Numbered from the stretch's first letter, positions 7,143 through 16,201 are shown. The stretch: DNA of 64,000 nt from CAG-841 sp963614875 (GCA_963614875.1 CAVEFC010000003.1:3666-67665), one strand, 5' to 3'. The notes: generated by a model not told the origin, from the sequence alone. Made by a program: numbers and translations.

Positions 7143-8966
7143 TTCCACCGTTACGGATTTTGCAAGATTTTTTGGCATATCGACGTCCGTTTTGCGAAGA
7201 ACGGCTGTGTGATACGCGAGAAGCTGATAAACCGTTACCGCGGCTATCGCCGTCGTGATTTCGCTCTCTGACCGTATGGGAATTATAAAATCCGCGTCGC
7301 CTTCGGCGGCTGTTCCTTCTGCCGTGACAAGCACGGTAAGCGCGCCTCTTGCCTTCACTTCGGAAAGGCTTGCCTTTGTTTTTCCGTAAAGGTCGGGAAG
7401 CGACGCCGAGGCTATCACGGGAACGCCCTCGCTTATCAGCGACAAAGTGCCGTGCTTGAGCTCTCCGGCAGGATAAGCTTCGCTGTGGATATACGAGATT
7501 TCCTTCAGCTTGAGCGAGCCTTCTTCGGCGGCGTAGCGGTCTATTCCTCTGCCTATGAAAAAGGCGTTATCGCAGGGAGCTATGCGCGAAGCGACCTCTT
7601 TTATTCTGTCGCTCTGCGATATGACCGAGCCTATAACCGACGGAAGCTCTGACGAAAGGGAAGAGGTGAAATCTTTTATCCTTTGCACGTCTGCCGCTTT
7701 GTTTGAAAGCGCGGTCGATGCCGCGATAAGACACATCACCGCCGCCTGAACGGTAAAGGCTTTCGTGCTTGCGACGGCGATCTCGGGTCCTGCGCGGGTG
7801 TAGATAACGTCGTCCGCTTCGCGCGCTACGGACGATGCGACGGCGTTGACTATTCCGAGCGTGTATGCGCCGTGCTTTTTTGCGAGTCTGAGCGCGGCGA
7901 GCGAGTCGGCGGTTTCGCCCGATTGCGAAATTATTATAACGGCGTCGTTTTTGTCGAGGATGGGATTTTTATATCTGAATTCGGACGCAAGCTCGGCTTC
8001 GCACGGACGGCGCGCGAGCTTTTCCGTCATATATTTTCCGAAAAGTCCGGCGTGCATTGCCGTTCCGCAGGCGACCGTAAATATTTTTTTCGCGCGTGAA
8101 AGTCTGCCAGATATATCGCCTCCGTCGCCGGAAAAATCGGGGACGCCGTTTTTTATCCTGCCGAGAAAAACGTCGGACAGGGCGCGCGGCTCTTCGTTTA
8201 TTTCTTTCAGCATAAAATGCGGATAACCGCCCTTTTCGGCAGAGCGGATGTCCCATGCCGATACGCTCGGCTCTCTTTTTATTTCGCTAAGGCTTTTGTC
8301 GTAAAGCCTTGCGCCTTTGCGGTCGATTACGGCAAATTCTCCGCTTTCCATTACTATGTATTTTTTTGTGTATTTCAGTATTGCGGTTATATCGGAGGCG
8401 ATGAAATTTTCATCCTCTCCGATTCCGATTATCAGCGGACTGTCGCTTCGCGCGGCGAACACGTTGTCTGGAAAGCCTTCGCAAAGCACGGCGAAAGCAT
8501 AAGAGCCTTTTATTTCAGCCGTCGCGTTTCTGAGCGCCGTGAGCGGATCGCCCGTGACCGAAAGGTATTCGTTTATGAGCGCGGCGGCGACCTCGGTATC
8601 GGTTTCCGAGCGGAAGATACAACCGCCGGACGCAAGCCGAGCTTTTATTTCGGCATAGTTTTCGATTATTCCGTTGTGGACGAGCGTTATTTTTCCCACC
8701 GTGTGAGGATGAGCGTTTTCGGATGTCGGCGCTCCGTGCGTCGCCCAGCGCGTGTGACCGGCTCCCGTGTGACCTGAAAGCTTTGATTTTTCGGAAAGCG
8801 TTTTAAGCGTCCGCACCTTGCCCGCGGACTTTACGGTTTTTATGATGTCGCCGTCAAAAACGGAAAGTCCCGCCGAATCGTACCCTCTGTATTCGAGCGA
8901 AAACAGTCCCGAAAGTATTGTTTCCGCCGAATTTCTGTAGCCCGTATATCCGATTATTCCGCACAT
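7140..8966 (-). CDS. glmS: Glutamine--fructose-6-phosphate aminotransferase (isomerizing)
   Basis: GlmS makes glucosamine-6-phosphate from fructose-6-phosphate and glutamine, the first step to UDP-GlcNAc. The 608-residue protein begins MCGIIGYTG, so the processed N-terminus is the catalytic Cys of the class II glutaminase domain. HTRWATHG and the two sugar isomerase (SIS) domains follow: SQSGETADSLAAL near residue 345 and the second around 455-590. The typical tail PKNLAKSVTVE closes it. Length is normal. It overlaps the end of glmM by 13 nt. I see no glmS ribozyme, and the overlap leaves no room for one directly upstream. Confidence 0.97.
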   Translation of the reverse strand: MCGIIGYTGYRNSAETILSGLFSLEYRGYDSAGLSVFDGDIIKTVKSAGKVRTLKTLSEKSKLSGHTGAGHTRWATHGAPTSENAHPHTVGKITLVHNGIIENYAEIKARLASGGCIFRSETDTEVAAALINEYLSVTGDPLTALRNATAEIKGSYAFAVLCEGFPDNVFAARSDSPLIIGIGEDENFIASDITAILKYTKKYIVMESGEFAVIDRKGARLYDKSLSEIKREPSVSAWDIRSAEKGGYPHFMLKEINEEPRALSDVFLGRIKNGVPDFSGDGGDISGRLSRAKKIFTVACGTAMHAGLFGKYMTEKLARRPCEAELASEFRYKNPILDKNDAVIIISQSGETADSLAALRLAKKHGAYTLGIVNAVASSVAREADDVIYTRAGPEIAVASTKAFTVQAAVMCLIAASTALSNKAADVQRIKDFTSSLSSELPSVIGSVISQSDRIKEVASRIAPCDNAFFIGRGIDRYAAEEGSLKLKEISYIHSEAYPAGELKHGTLSLISEGVPVIASASLPDLYGKTKASLSEVKARGALTVLVTAEGTAAEGDADFIIPIRSESEITTAIAAVTVYQLLAYHTAVLRKTDVDMPKNLAKSVTVE

Positions 8967-10318
8967 ATGTCCTCTTTTCCGACGCTTTTAATCCGCGCCG
9001 CTATTTTTTCCGCCGCCGAGCCGAGAAGCGCCGGAAGCAGCTTTTCGTCGTCGCTTTCGGCTGTTAGTCTTATGCAGGGCTCGGTGCCTGACGGTCTTGC
9101 AACGAGCCTGCCGTGCTTTCCGAGCCGCTGTTTTACCTCGGAAAGATACGCTTTTATTTCGCCGTCGGTGAGGAAGGCGATTTTCTGTTCGGGCGTTGCC
9201 GGAATGTTTTTTGAAAGCTGAGGCATTTTTTTCAGCGCCGACGCAAGCTCGGAAAGCTTTTTGCCGGATCTTCTCATAAGCGAAAACAGCATTATCGCCG
9301 TGAGCTGACCGTCGCCCGTGGGCATAACGTCGCCGAATATTATATGCCCCGACTGCTCTCCGCCGAAGCTGTAATCCCAAAGGCGCATTTCCTCGGAAAC
9401 ATATCTGTCGCCGACCTTCGTCTGTATGAATCTTATTCCGTTTTCTTCGCAGAACCGCACAAGCCCGAGGTTGCTCATAACCGTGCCGACCACTCCGCCC
9501 CTGAGCGCGCCGTTTTCCTTCATATCGAGCGCAAGTGCCGCCATTATGGCGTCGCCGTCGAGCAGACTGCCGTTTTCGTCCACGCATATGCATCTGTCGG
9601 CGTCGCCGTCGAACGCCGCTCCTCCGCAGAGTCCGTTTTTGCGGACGTATTCGGAAAGATATGAAATATCCGTCGAGCCGCAGCCTGAATTTATGTTTAT
9701 TCCGTCGGGAGAATCGAAAAGCATATCGCACTTTGCGCCGAGCGAGGAAAAGATTTTTTCGGCGGAAACGGACGCCGCTCCGAAGGCGCAGTCGAGCGCG
9801 ATGCGAAGCCCCGACAAAGATGACGGAGCAAGGCTTATAAGATAATTTTCGTAGTCGCCGAGCGCAGAGGAGCAGGCTCTGATCGTTCCTATATCGGCGC
9901 CGCAGGCGCGCAGTGGCGGGCGCGACATCATAGCCTCCGTTTTTTCTTCAAGCTCATCCTGAAGCTTGTGACCGTCCTCTCCGAATATTTTTATTCCGTT
10001 GTATTCGGCGGGATTGTGCGATGCGGTTACCGTAATTCCGGCGGACGCGCCGTATTTTACGGTGAGGTAAGCCACCGCCGGCGTGGGAAGAATATCCGCC
10101 CACAAAACCTCTCCTCCTGCCGAGCATATTCCCGAAGCTAATGCGAGAGCGAGCATCTGCCCCGAGCTTCTTGTGTCGCGGGCAAGAAGTATTTTCGGCT
10201 TTCCGCCCCCGTGCGAGAGGAGCGCCGTAAGCTTTTCGCCCGTATTTGCCGCAAGCTCGCGCGTAAGCTCGCTTCCGGCTTTTCCACGTATTCCGTCTGT
10301 GCCGAAAAGGCGCGTCAT
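8954..10318 (-). CDS. glmM: Phosphoglucosamine mutase
   Basis: GlmM converts glucosamine-6-phosphate to glucosamine-1-phosphate. The start MTRLFGTDGIRG matches the family N-terminus. The phosphoserine loop is TASHNP (Ser about 100), the metal loop DGDADR (about 240) and the phosphate-binding RPSGTEPCIRL near the C-terminus. The ATG at 10318 gives 454 residues, the usual length, with AAAGGAG 9 nt upstream. An ATG at 10324 would give a 4-nt ATGA overlap with the preceding gene and two extra residues. The order LbH protein-glmM-glmS puts three hexosamine-pathway genes in one transcript. Confidence 0.95.
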   Translation of the reverse strand: MTRLFGTDGIRGKAGSELTRELAANTGEKLTALLSHGGGKPKILLARDTRSSGQMLALALASGICSAGGEVLWADILPTPAVAYLTVKYGASAGITVTASHNPAEYNGIKIFGEDGHKLQDELEEKTEAMMSRPPLRACGADIGTIRACSSALGDYENYLISLAPSSLSGLRIALDCAFGAASVSAEKIFSSLGAKCDMLFDSPDGININSGCGSTDISYLSEYVRKNGLCGGAAFDGDADRCICVDENGSLLDGDAIMAALALDMKENGALRGGVVGTVMSNLGLVRFCEENGIRFIQTKVGDRYVSEEMRLWDYSFGGEQSGHIIFGDVMPTGDGQLTAIMLFSLMRRSGKKLSELASALKKMPQLSKNIPATPEQKIAFLTDGEIKAYLSEVKQRLGKHGRLVARPSGTEPCIRLTAESDDEKLLPALLGSAAEKIAARIKSVGKEDICAE

Positions 10319-10320
10319 AA

Positions 10321-10986
10321 TCATATTCTCCTTTCGGTCGTGCCGCCGTCCGATTTGTAAATCTGCCGCTCGCCGACATATCCGCGCACGCACGAAAGCG
10401 GATATACAAGGCTTTCTTTTCCTATAATGCTCCCGGGGCAGACGACGGCTCCGCAGCCGATTTCGACTTTGTCGCCTATCGCCGCGCCGAATTTTCTTTT
10501 GCCGGTGCTTATTTTTTCGCCCTTATAAGCCACTGTGACGCTCTTTTTATCAAGCCTGAGATTTGATATCACGGCTCCCGCGCCGAGATGAGCGCCGCAC
10601 CCTATGATGCTGTCGCCGGCATAATTGAAATGCGGCAGACATGCTCCCCGCATAAGCACGGAATTTTTTATTTCGCACGAATTTCCGACGAGCGCGCCCT
10701 CGCCTATGTATGCGTTGCCGCGGATATACGCGCAGTGACGCAGAGTCGCGCCGCGCTCTGTAATGCACGGCGCGGTGATTTTTGCGCTCGCGGAGATGAC
10801 GGCGGAGCGGTGAATCCATACGTTTTCGCAGGGAGAATAATATTCGCCTCCGAGCTGCTTTCCGCAAGAAATTATAAAATCACCGAGATCGCTCAGCGCC
10901 TCCCATACAAATTCATATCCGAGCATAAACGCAAGCGGCGAGTGCGCGTCGATATCAAACAGCGCGCGTGCGGATAAATCGTTCAT
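10321..10986 (-). CDS. Stand-alone left-handed beta-helix acyl/nucleotidyl-transferase-like protein (GlmU-related)
   Basis: This 221-residue protein consists mostly of hexapeptide repeats (about residues 60-200), for example IHRSAVISASAKITAPC, IRGNAYIGEGALVGN and ITERGATLRH, forming a left-handed beta helix. It resembles the C-terminal half of GlmU (glucosamine-1-phosphate acetyltransferase) but has no N-terminal pyrophosphorylase domain. The ATG at 10986 was chosen over an upstream in-frame ATG at 11088 because GAGG precedes it and the extra 34 residues look non-coding. It sits immediately before glmM and glmS, which suggests a role in UDP-GlcNAc synthesis. The exact reaction is inference. 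Confidence 0.8.
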   Translation of the reverse strand: MNDLSARALFDIDAHSPLAFMLGYEFVWEALSDLGDFIISCGKQLGGEYYSPCENVWIHRSAVISASAKITAPCITERGATLRHCAYIRGNAYIGEGALVGNSCEIKNSVLMRGACLPHFNYAGDSIIGCGAHLGAGAVISNLRLDKKSVTVAYKGEKISTGKRKFGAAIGDKVEIGCGAVVCPGSIIGKESLVYPLSCVRGYVGERQIYKSDGGTTERRI

Positions 10987-11074
10987 ATATTGCCTCTTTT
11001 CTTTTGCGTAATAAGTTCTGATTATAATATATGAAATATCCGCCGGAAACGTAAACGAAAAATACGGACGAAAC

Positions 11075-11109
11075 AAAAAAAGCGGCACAAGGCTGTGACC
11101 TTGTGCCGC
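11075..11109 (-). terminator. Intrinsic terminator after the AI-2E family transporter
   Basis: An 11-bp perfect stem, GCGGCACAAGG (11082-11092) with CCTTGTGCCGC (11099-11109), has a 6-nt loop. On the minus strand it is followed by seven Ts. Confidence 0.88.
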
Positions 11110-11123
11110 ATATCTGCGTCTGC

Positions 11124-12404
11124 TTATGAATTTTCTCCGTTTTCGGAATTTTCTTTCGGAGGCGCTTTTTTCTTTTTCTTTTTTTCTTCTTTTCCGGATT
11201 CCTCCTCGGCGGCTTCAAGCAGCATCGCTTTCGCTCTGCCGTCGCAGTATTCGCTGTCCTCGCAGGTGTAGCCCTTCTTTTCAAGCTTTGCGTTTATGTG
11301 ATCGCCGATAAGCGTGTAAACGACAGCAAACGTGGGAACGCCGATTATCATTCCGGGCGCACCGAAGAAGCCCGACATTACCGTGATCGCTATGACAACC
11401 CATTCCGAAGGCATACCGATGTTCGAGCCGATAAGCTTCGGCGCAACGACGTTTCCGTCGATGCCCTGGAATACGAACGTGAACAAAACAAACGGAATAA
11501 CCTTTGCCGGCGCCGCGATAAGAATGATTATCGCGCAGGGAACCGTACCTATCCACGGTCCGAAGATGGGGATCATATTCGTTATGCCGAGTATAACGGC
11601 GATAAGCGGATAGAACGGCACACCGAGAAGCCACAGCGCAAAGAAGTTCACGACTCCGACGAAGATTGCGTCAAGAAGCGTGCCTTTTATATATCCGCCG
11701 AAGCTGCCGTCGGCGCGTTTTACCGCGGAAACGAGCTTTTCGCGCTTTGCGTCGGGAAGATAAGCCTTCAGAAGCTTATTTGTCACAGCGCCGACGCGTT
11801 CCTTTCCGCACATAATAAATACCGCAAAAACTATGCCTATAAGCGCATTTTTAATGGCGCTGAGAAGCGAGGTCGCAAACGAACCCAGCCACGGCATAAC
11901 GATATCGACAATTTCCTCGGTTTTTTCGAGGAATTTTTCAACGTATTCGTTGAGAGCGCTTGCCAGCTGACCGAGAAGCTGCGATGACGAGCTTATTTCC
12001 GAAAGCCATTTGCGCGCGGTTTCAACGTAGTCCTTGAATTTTGTCTGAAGCTCGGTTATGCTCGATATGAGCTGAGGCGCGAGCGCCGATATGAGCAGCG
12101 AGATAAAGAGAAGGAAGATTATCATCGTTGCGACAACGGAAAGTCCGCGGCGCAGTCGCCTTGCGCCCTTCTTTTTGTTCAGAAAGGCGAATACCTTTTC
12201 ATCGAAAAGTCTGACTATCGGGTTGAGAAGGTAGGCTATTATAATTCCGTATATCAAAGGCGACAGCACTGAGAAGAACTTTTTTATATAGCCTCCGAAA
12301 TCGTTGTGATTGAGGAAGAAGAAAACGATAAACGTTGCGGCAAGCAGAACAAGCGCGATGTATACGGCTATGGTGGTATATTTTTTGTTCCAGTAAAGCT
12401 TCAT
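11124..12404 (-). CDS. AI-2E family transporter (paralogue 1)
   Basis: This 426-residue membrane protein has the AI-2E transporter (PF01594) layout. Two helices sit at about residues 10-65, another near 85-110, an amphipathic region follows, and the C-terminal helical core contains GYIKGTLLDAIFVGVV, NMIPIFGPWIG and a GAPGMIIGVP end motif. Family members export autoinducer-2, ions or other solutes; substrates are mostly unproven. The C-terminus is a charged Lys/Glu-rich cytoplasmic tail. The N-terminal segment WNKKYTTIAVY is shared with the second paralogue at 13984-15321. It lies 25 nt after the SGNH gene on the same strand. Confidence 0.88.
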   Translation of the reverse strand: MKLYWNKKYTTIAVYIALVLLAATFIVFFFLNHNDFGGYIKKFFSVLSPLIYGIIIAYLLNPIVRLFDEKVFAFLNKKKGARRLRRGLSVVATMIIFLLFISLLISALAPQLISSITELQTKFKDYVETARKWLSEISSSSQLLGQLASALNEYVEKFLEKTEEIVDIVMPWLGSFATSLLSAIKNALIGIVFAVFIMCGKERVGAVTNKLLKAYLPDAKREKLVSAVKRADGSFGGYIKGTLLDAIFVGVVNFFALWLLGVPFYPLIAVILGITNMIPIFGPWIGTVPCAIIILIAAPAKVIPFVLFTFVFQGIDGNVVAPKLIGSNIGMPSEWVVIAITVMSGFFGAPGMIIGVPTFAVVYTLIGDHINAKLEKKGYTCEDSEYCDGRAKAMLLEAAEEESGKEEKKKKKKAPPKENSENGENS

Positions 12405-12429
12405 TGTTTTCTCCTTTCCTTAAGAATTT

Positions 12430-13122
12430 TTATATCGCTTCTTTTTCGCGGTACTGCTCTATAACGGATCTGTAAATAAGCTCATAGCCCTGTGAATTCG
12501 GATGAATTCCGTCCTCGCATATAAGCCTTTCGTAATGATGATCGGCAAGAAACGCGGAGCGGATATCTATAAGCTCCACGCCGACGGCGCGAGCCGTTTT
12601 TTCAACCGCTATGCTGAACATTTCCTGATAGCGATAGATGGTTTCCACGCTGCCGAGCCACCAGAGAACGTTTTCCGCGCACATTCCGTCCTTTTCGGTT
12701 ATTTTTTTGAAATATCTTGACGCAACTATCGGCGGAAGATTCAGCGCGAACACCTTTGCTCCGGACGCCTTTGCCTTTGTCAGAATTCCGGCGTAGTTTT
12801 TTTCGAAAAGCGCGGGCGGAGTCTTGCACAGATGCTCCTCCTCCGGCGCGTCCGATATGCTCTGCCAGTCGAAGTCGCAGTCGTTGCCGCCGACCTCTAT
12901 GAAAACGGCGTCGCTCGACGCCATATCGCTTTCGCATTTTTCTACAAGCGCAAGCGTTCTTTCGGTCACAAAGCCGAACCGCGCGAAGTTTTCAAGCGTG
13001 ATATCGGTTCTTCCCGTAAGGGTGGTTATGTCCGGCGCGCCGCCGACGTAACGTCCCGTTTCAGAAAGAACCACTCCTTTTCCGACGGAATCGCCGAAAA
13101 TGCAGAATTTCAGATTTGCCAT
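12430..13122 (-). CDS. SGNH/GDSL-type hydrolase
   Basis: This 230-residue cytosolic hydrolase has SGNH blocks: block I FGDSVGKG with the nucleophilic Ser (about residue 10), block III VGGNDCDF with the oxyanion Asn, and block V DGIHPNSQGYE with catalytic Asp and His. It probably deacylates or de-esterifies a lipid or carbohydrate ester. The substrate is unknown. The frame opens at 13176, but ATG 13122 is preceded by GAGGT and gives the expected N-terminus MANLKFCIFGDS. There is no signal peptide. It may be cotranscribed with the GNAT and AI-2E genes. Confidence 0.85.
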   Translation of the reverse strand: MANLKFCIFGDSVGKGVVLSETGRYVGGAPDITTLTGRTDITLENFARFGFVTERTLALVEKCESDMASSDAVFIEVGGNDCDFDWQSISDAPEEEHLCKTPPALFEKNYAGILTKAKASGAKVFALNLPPIVASRYFKKITEKDGMCAENVLWWLGSVETIYRYQEMFSIAVEKTARAVGVELIDIRSAFLADHHYERLICEDGIHPNSQGYELIYRSVIEQYREKEAI

Positions 13123-13172
13123 TTGTTTACCTCGTTTATATGTGCTTTCGTGAAGTATAAACCGAGATGCCG

Positions 13173-13649
13173 TCACAGTATTTTTTCCATACCTATTTTC
13201 TGGACTCTCAGTCCTATTTTTTCATAGAATCCGACGGCGGCTTTGTTGTCCGCCCAGACGTTGAGCGTAACGTTATAGCAGCCTGCGGATTTTGCGTAAT
13301 CAAGTACATATCCGTAAAGCGCGGTGCCGATGTGATGACCGCGGATATTTTCGTCCACACAGAGATCGTCTATATAAAGCGTTTTTATATCGGTCATATT
13401 ATTGTTTCCGATAAACTGTTTGTGGATACAAAAGGCGTAGCCGACAACCTCGCCGTCAAGCTCGGCGACAAACACCGGAGTTTTGTCGTCTGCGATTATT
13501 TTTTCAAGCTCGCCGTCGGTATATTTTTTCGCTCCCGCCCTGAAAAGGTCGGGGCGGGCATCGCTGTGAACCTTATGTACCTCATAGAGCAGAACGTCTA
13601 TTTTCGGTATATCGCGGCTTCCGGCGCGTCTTATTTTAAGCTCTGACAC
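13173..13649 (-). CDS. GNAT family N-acetyltransferase
   Basis: This 158-residue acetyltransferase has the GNAT signature: the strand VGYAFCIHK, then IDDLCVDENIRGHHIGTALYGYV, whose R-G-H-H-I-G segment is the acetyl-CoA pyrophosphate loop, and NVTLNVWADNKAAVGFYEKIGL at the C-terminus. It transfers an acetyl group to an unidentified amine. The start is GTG at 13649, with GGAG about 10 nt upstream. It lies between tRNA-Arg and the SGNH hydrolase gene on the same strand. Confidence 0.87.
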   Translation of the reverse strand: MSELKIRRAGSRDIPKIDVLLYEVHKVHSDARPDLFRAGAKKYTDGELEKIIADDKTPVFVAELDGEVVGYAFCIHKQFIGNNNMTDIKTLYIDDLCVDENIRGHHIGTALYGYVLDYAKSAGCYNVTLNVWADNKAAVGFYEKIGLRVQKIGMEKIL

Positions 13650-13679
13650 TTTTTATCATCTCCGTGTATGCGGGTTTTG

Positions 13680-13756
13680 TGGCGCACCCGAGCGGATTCG
13701 AACCGCTGACCTACCGCTTAGGAGGCGGTCGCTCTATCCTGCTGAGCTACGGATGC
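13680..13756 (-). tRNA. tRNA-Arg(CCT)
   Basis: The minus strand folds into a full cloverleaf: acceptor GCATCCG with CGGGTGC, anticodon arm ACCGC-CTCCTAA-GCGGT, T-arm AGCGG-TTCGAAT-CCGCT. The anticodon is CCT, reading AGG. Discriminator G and an encoded CCA (13682-13680) complete a 77-nt gene. No tRNA lies beside it. Confidence 0.97.
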
Positions 13757-13983
13757 ATATTGACGGATAATATCCGTCGGAAATTAAAAATATAATGAGT
13801 GGAATACGTCAACCTACTCATTAGCTTTACCTACTTGGCACTGACTTATGGACGTTACCTTTGGCACCGTAATCTTTAACGACGTATGGCCGTCGAAAAT
13901 ATCAAAAACAATCTGAAAGCTTTGACCTTTCTGTAATTATTTTTGTTATTATTGAAAAAGAGTTATATTTGTCGGGTTGAAAT
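13757..13983. other. Intergenic region, no feature recognised
   Basis: About 230 nt between tRNA-Arg and the second AI-2E gene. A short perfect hairpin, GACGGAT-AAT-ATCCGTC (about 13761-13777), abuts the tRNA 5' side. The rest is AT-rich with no good ORF and no convincing promoter. Confidence 0.4.
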
Positions 13984-15321
13984 TTATTTTTTCTTTTTTG
14001 AGAAAAGATTTTTTACATGAAGGGCTATATCTCTGTCGCGGAGGCGGCTTTTTTCCGAAGCTTCCTTCTGCTCCTCGCAAAGAGCGACTCCGTCCTCCGA
14101 GGCGTAGTAATCCGTCGTGTCGGAGCTTGCGCCCTTTTTCTCAAGTCTGGATTTTGTCTTTTCTTTCAGAAGCTCGTGGATAACGTCGAACGTCGGAACG
14201 GCGATTATCATTCCGGGCAGACCGAAAAATCCCGCCATAACCACAAGGGAGGCGAATATCCACATCGCAGGAAGTCCTGTTTTTTCGCCGACGAGCCTGC
14301 TGCTGACAAAGTGCGCGTCGAATATGTGCAGAAGCACCACGAACAGCAGATACCAGAACATAAGGGAAACGTCCATCGAAGCGATGAAAACTATAAATCC
14401 CGAAAGCGCGATGCCCACTATGGGGCCGAATACGGGAACAAAATTGCAGACGCCGACGATTATGCTTATGAGCGGATAATACGGAACGCCTATCGCCCAG
14501 CATCCGCCGAAGCATATTATGCCGACAAACAGCGAATCGAGTATTTTTCCGGTGAGAAAGCCTCCGAACTTTTCGTCAACAAGTCCGGCGACCTTTCTTA
14601 TGCCGCCGTAGGAGCGGTCGGTGCAGAGCGCGCGAAGCACTTTGTTTGTCTGCGCCGAAAGACGTTCCTTTGCGAAAAGGAAGTATATTGCGAATACGAA
14701 GCCGAGAAGCATATCCTTTACGGTGACGACGATATTTTTCGCCGCGCCCGCTACCTGCGGAATGACGTTGCGGATAAGCTCATAGGCTTTGTTTATAAGG
14801 CTGTTTATATATCCGACGGCGGAGGCGATATATTCGGAAAATTCGCCGGCGTTGTCGTCAAGGGTTTCGAGCCACGCCTGCACGCTGCCTATATAAAACT
14901 TCATTTTGCCTTCAAGATCTTTATATCCCGCCATTACCTGCGGAATAAGTATCCATATGAACAGGCAGAAAACAAGCACCACGGCGACGATTGTAACAAG
15001 CACGGAAAGCGCGCGCTGAAGCCGTCTTTTGCCGGGTCTTTCAAGAAAGCCGAAAACGTTCAGCTCGACTTTTTTCATCAGCTTGTTCATAAGATAAGCG
15101 AAAAGTATGCCGTAGAATATCGGATTGAAAACGGAAAGAAATCCGCTTGCGTACTTCCCGAAATCGTGATTGTTCAGAAAGAAGAACACGCAGACAACCG
15201 CGAACAGTATGACGAACAGCGCATATACGGCTATCGTAGTGTATTTTTTATTCCAGCTTATCCTGCGTTTTTTGCCTGTTTCTTCTGTGTTGTTTTCCGG
15301 AAGCTCATTTCTTTCGTCCAT
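13984..15321 (-). CDS. AI-2E family transporter (paralogue 2)
   Basis: This 445-residue membrane protein is of the same family as 11124-12404. After a 20-residue polar N-terminus it repeats WNKKYTTIAVY, then FLNNHDFGKY and NPIFYGILFAYLMNKLM, and later FLTGKILDSLFVGIICFGG, NFVPVFGPIVG and FGLPGMIIAVP. The C-terminus is charged and ends in KNLFSKKKK. The shared N-terminal words and helix order indicate a duplication, though the sequences have clearly diverged. The start at ATG 15321 is behind a strong promoter. Substrate unknown. Confidence 0.88.
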   Translation of the reverse strand: MDERNELPENNTEETGKKRRISWNKKYTTIAVYALFVILFAVVCVFFFLNNHDFGKYASGFLSVFNPIFYGILFAYLMNKLMKKVELNVFGFLERPGKRRLQRALSVLVTIVAVVLVFCLFIWILIPQVMAGYKDLEGKMKFYIGSVQAWLETLDDNAGEFSEYIASAVGYINSLINKAYELIRNVIPQVAGAAKNIVVTVKDMLLGFVFAIYFLFAKERLSAQTNKVLRALCTDRSYGGIRKVAGLVDEKFGGFLTGKILDSLFVGIICFGGCWAIGVPYYPLISIIVGVCNFVPVFGPIVGIALSGFIVFIASMDVSLMFWYLLFVVLLHIFDAHFVSSRLVGEKTGLPAMWIFASLVVMAGFFGLPGMIIAVPTFDVIHELLKEKTKSRLEKKGASSDTTDYYASEDGVALCEEQKEASEKSRLRDRDIALHVKNLFSKKKK

Positions 15322-15382
15322 GCGCGTATCCTCCTTTCGCAGCGGGCAGAATATAAAACCATATCAGACCATACCAATCTTA

Positions 15383-15411
15383 ATTCTATACTATATATCA
15401 ATTTTCGTCAA
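15383..15411 (-). promoter_or_regulatory. Sigma-A promoter for AI-2E paralogue 2
   Basis: On the minus strand TTGACG (15411-15406), a 17-bp spacer and TAGAAT (15388-15383), about 60 nt upstream of the start. Confidence 0.75.
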
Positions 15412-15577
15412 GTAAAAAGTCGAATTTAATTTGTAACAAAATTGTTTCACAACGACGCTCGTCGTGGGGCAATGCAAAAGCGTTTATAGGAAATTATTGC
15501 CACGCGACCGCGCGCCTATTCGGGCGGACGGCGGATTTTTTGTCGGCCGCGGGAAAAAGCTTTCCGCAAGCAAAAGC

Positions 15578-15604
15578 AAAAACGCAGGCGTCACCTGCGT
15601 TTTT
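15578..15604 (-). terminator. Intrinsic terminator after mntP
   Basis: AACGCAGG (15581-15588) pairs with CCTGCGTT (15594-15601) around a 5-nt loop, extended by A/T pairs. A T-tract follows on the minus strand. Confidence 0.8.
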
Positions 15605-15613
15605 CGCTGTATA

Positions 15614-16201
15614 TCAGAACGGCAGATTTATTATGCCGAGGTCTTCAAGCAGTATTTTTGCGCCGATGAGTATAAGAATTATACCGCCGGCAAGCTCTGC
15701 CTTTGACTTGTATTTCGCACCGAAGAAATTTCCCACAAGCAGTCCGAGCATTGATATTATGCAGGTCACGACGCCTATCGCTATCGCGGAATAAAGGAAA
15801 GTGCTTTTATCCATTCCGCTTAATGCAAACGAAACTCCGACGGCGAGCGCGTCTATCGAGGTCGCGACGGCGAGAACGAGCATCGTCCCGACGGAAAACG
15901 ACGAATTTTTTTCTTCTGCGGGTTCTTCCTTCGAGAGCGCTTCGCGTATCATATTCACGCCGATTATCAGAAGAAGTCCGAAGGCTATCCAATGGTCGAA
16001 AGTTTTTATGTATTTTTCAAACTGCTTGCCGAGAAAATATCCTATCGTGGGCATCAGCGCCTGAAATATTCCGAAATAAAGCCCGACCGCGAGCAGATGA
16101 GAGATTTTTACCTTTCTTACCGAAAGTCCTTTGCATATGGAAACCGCAAAAGCGTCCATAGAAAGAGCGACGGCTATAACCAATACGTCGAAAATACCCA
16201 A
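15614..16201 (-). CDS. mntP: Manganese efflux pump MntP
   Basis: This 195-residue, six-helix membrane protein exports Mn2+. Two related halves are visible. The first contains ALSMDAFAVSICKG with the conserved Asp about residue 16, the second AVATSIDALAVGVSFA with an Asp about 110; both motifs are diagnostic of MntP. The frame opens at an ATG at 16261, but AGGAGG 8 nt before TTG 16201 gives the normal family N-terminus and length. Its promoter is at 16240-16268. The transcript leader is too short for a yybP-ykoY Mn riboswitch, so another control is likely. Confidence 0.94.
   Translation of the reverse strand: MGIFDVLVIAVALSMDAFAVSICKGLSVRKVKISHLLAVGLYFGIFQALMPTIGYFLGKQFEKYIKTFDHWIAFGLLLIIGVNMIREALSKEEPAEEKNSSFSVGTMLVLAVATSIDALAVGVSFALSGMDKSTFLYSAIAIGVVTCIISMLGLLVGNFFGAKYKSKAELAGGIILILIGAKILLEDLGIINLPF

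Noticed and set aside
14017..15429. 470-residue plus-strand open frame over the second AI-2E gene
   Set aside because: It is antisense to a clear membrane protein gene and extends across that gene's promoter. It is a shadow frame.
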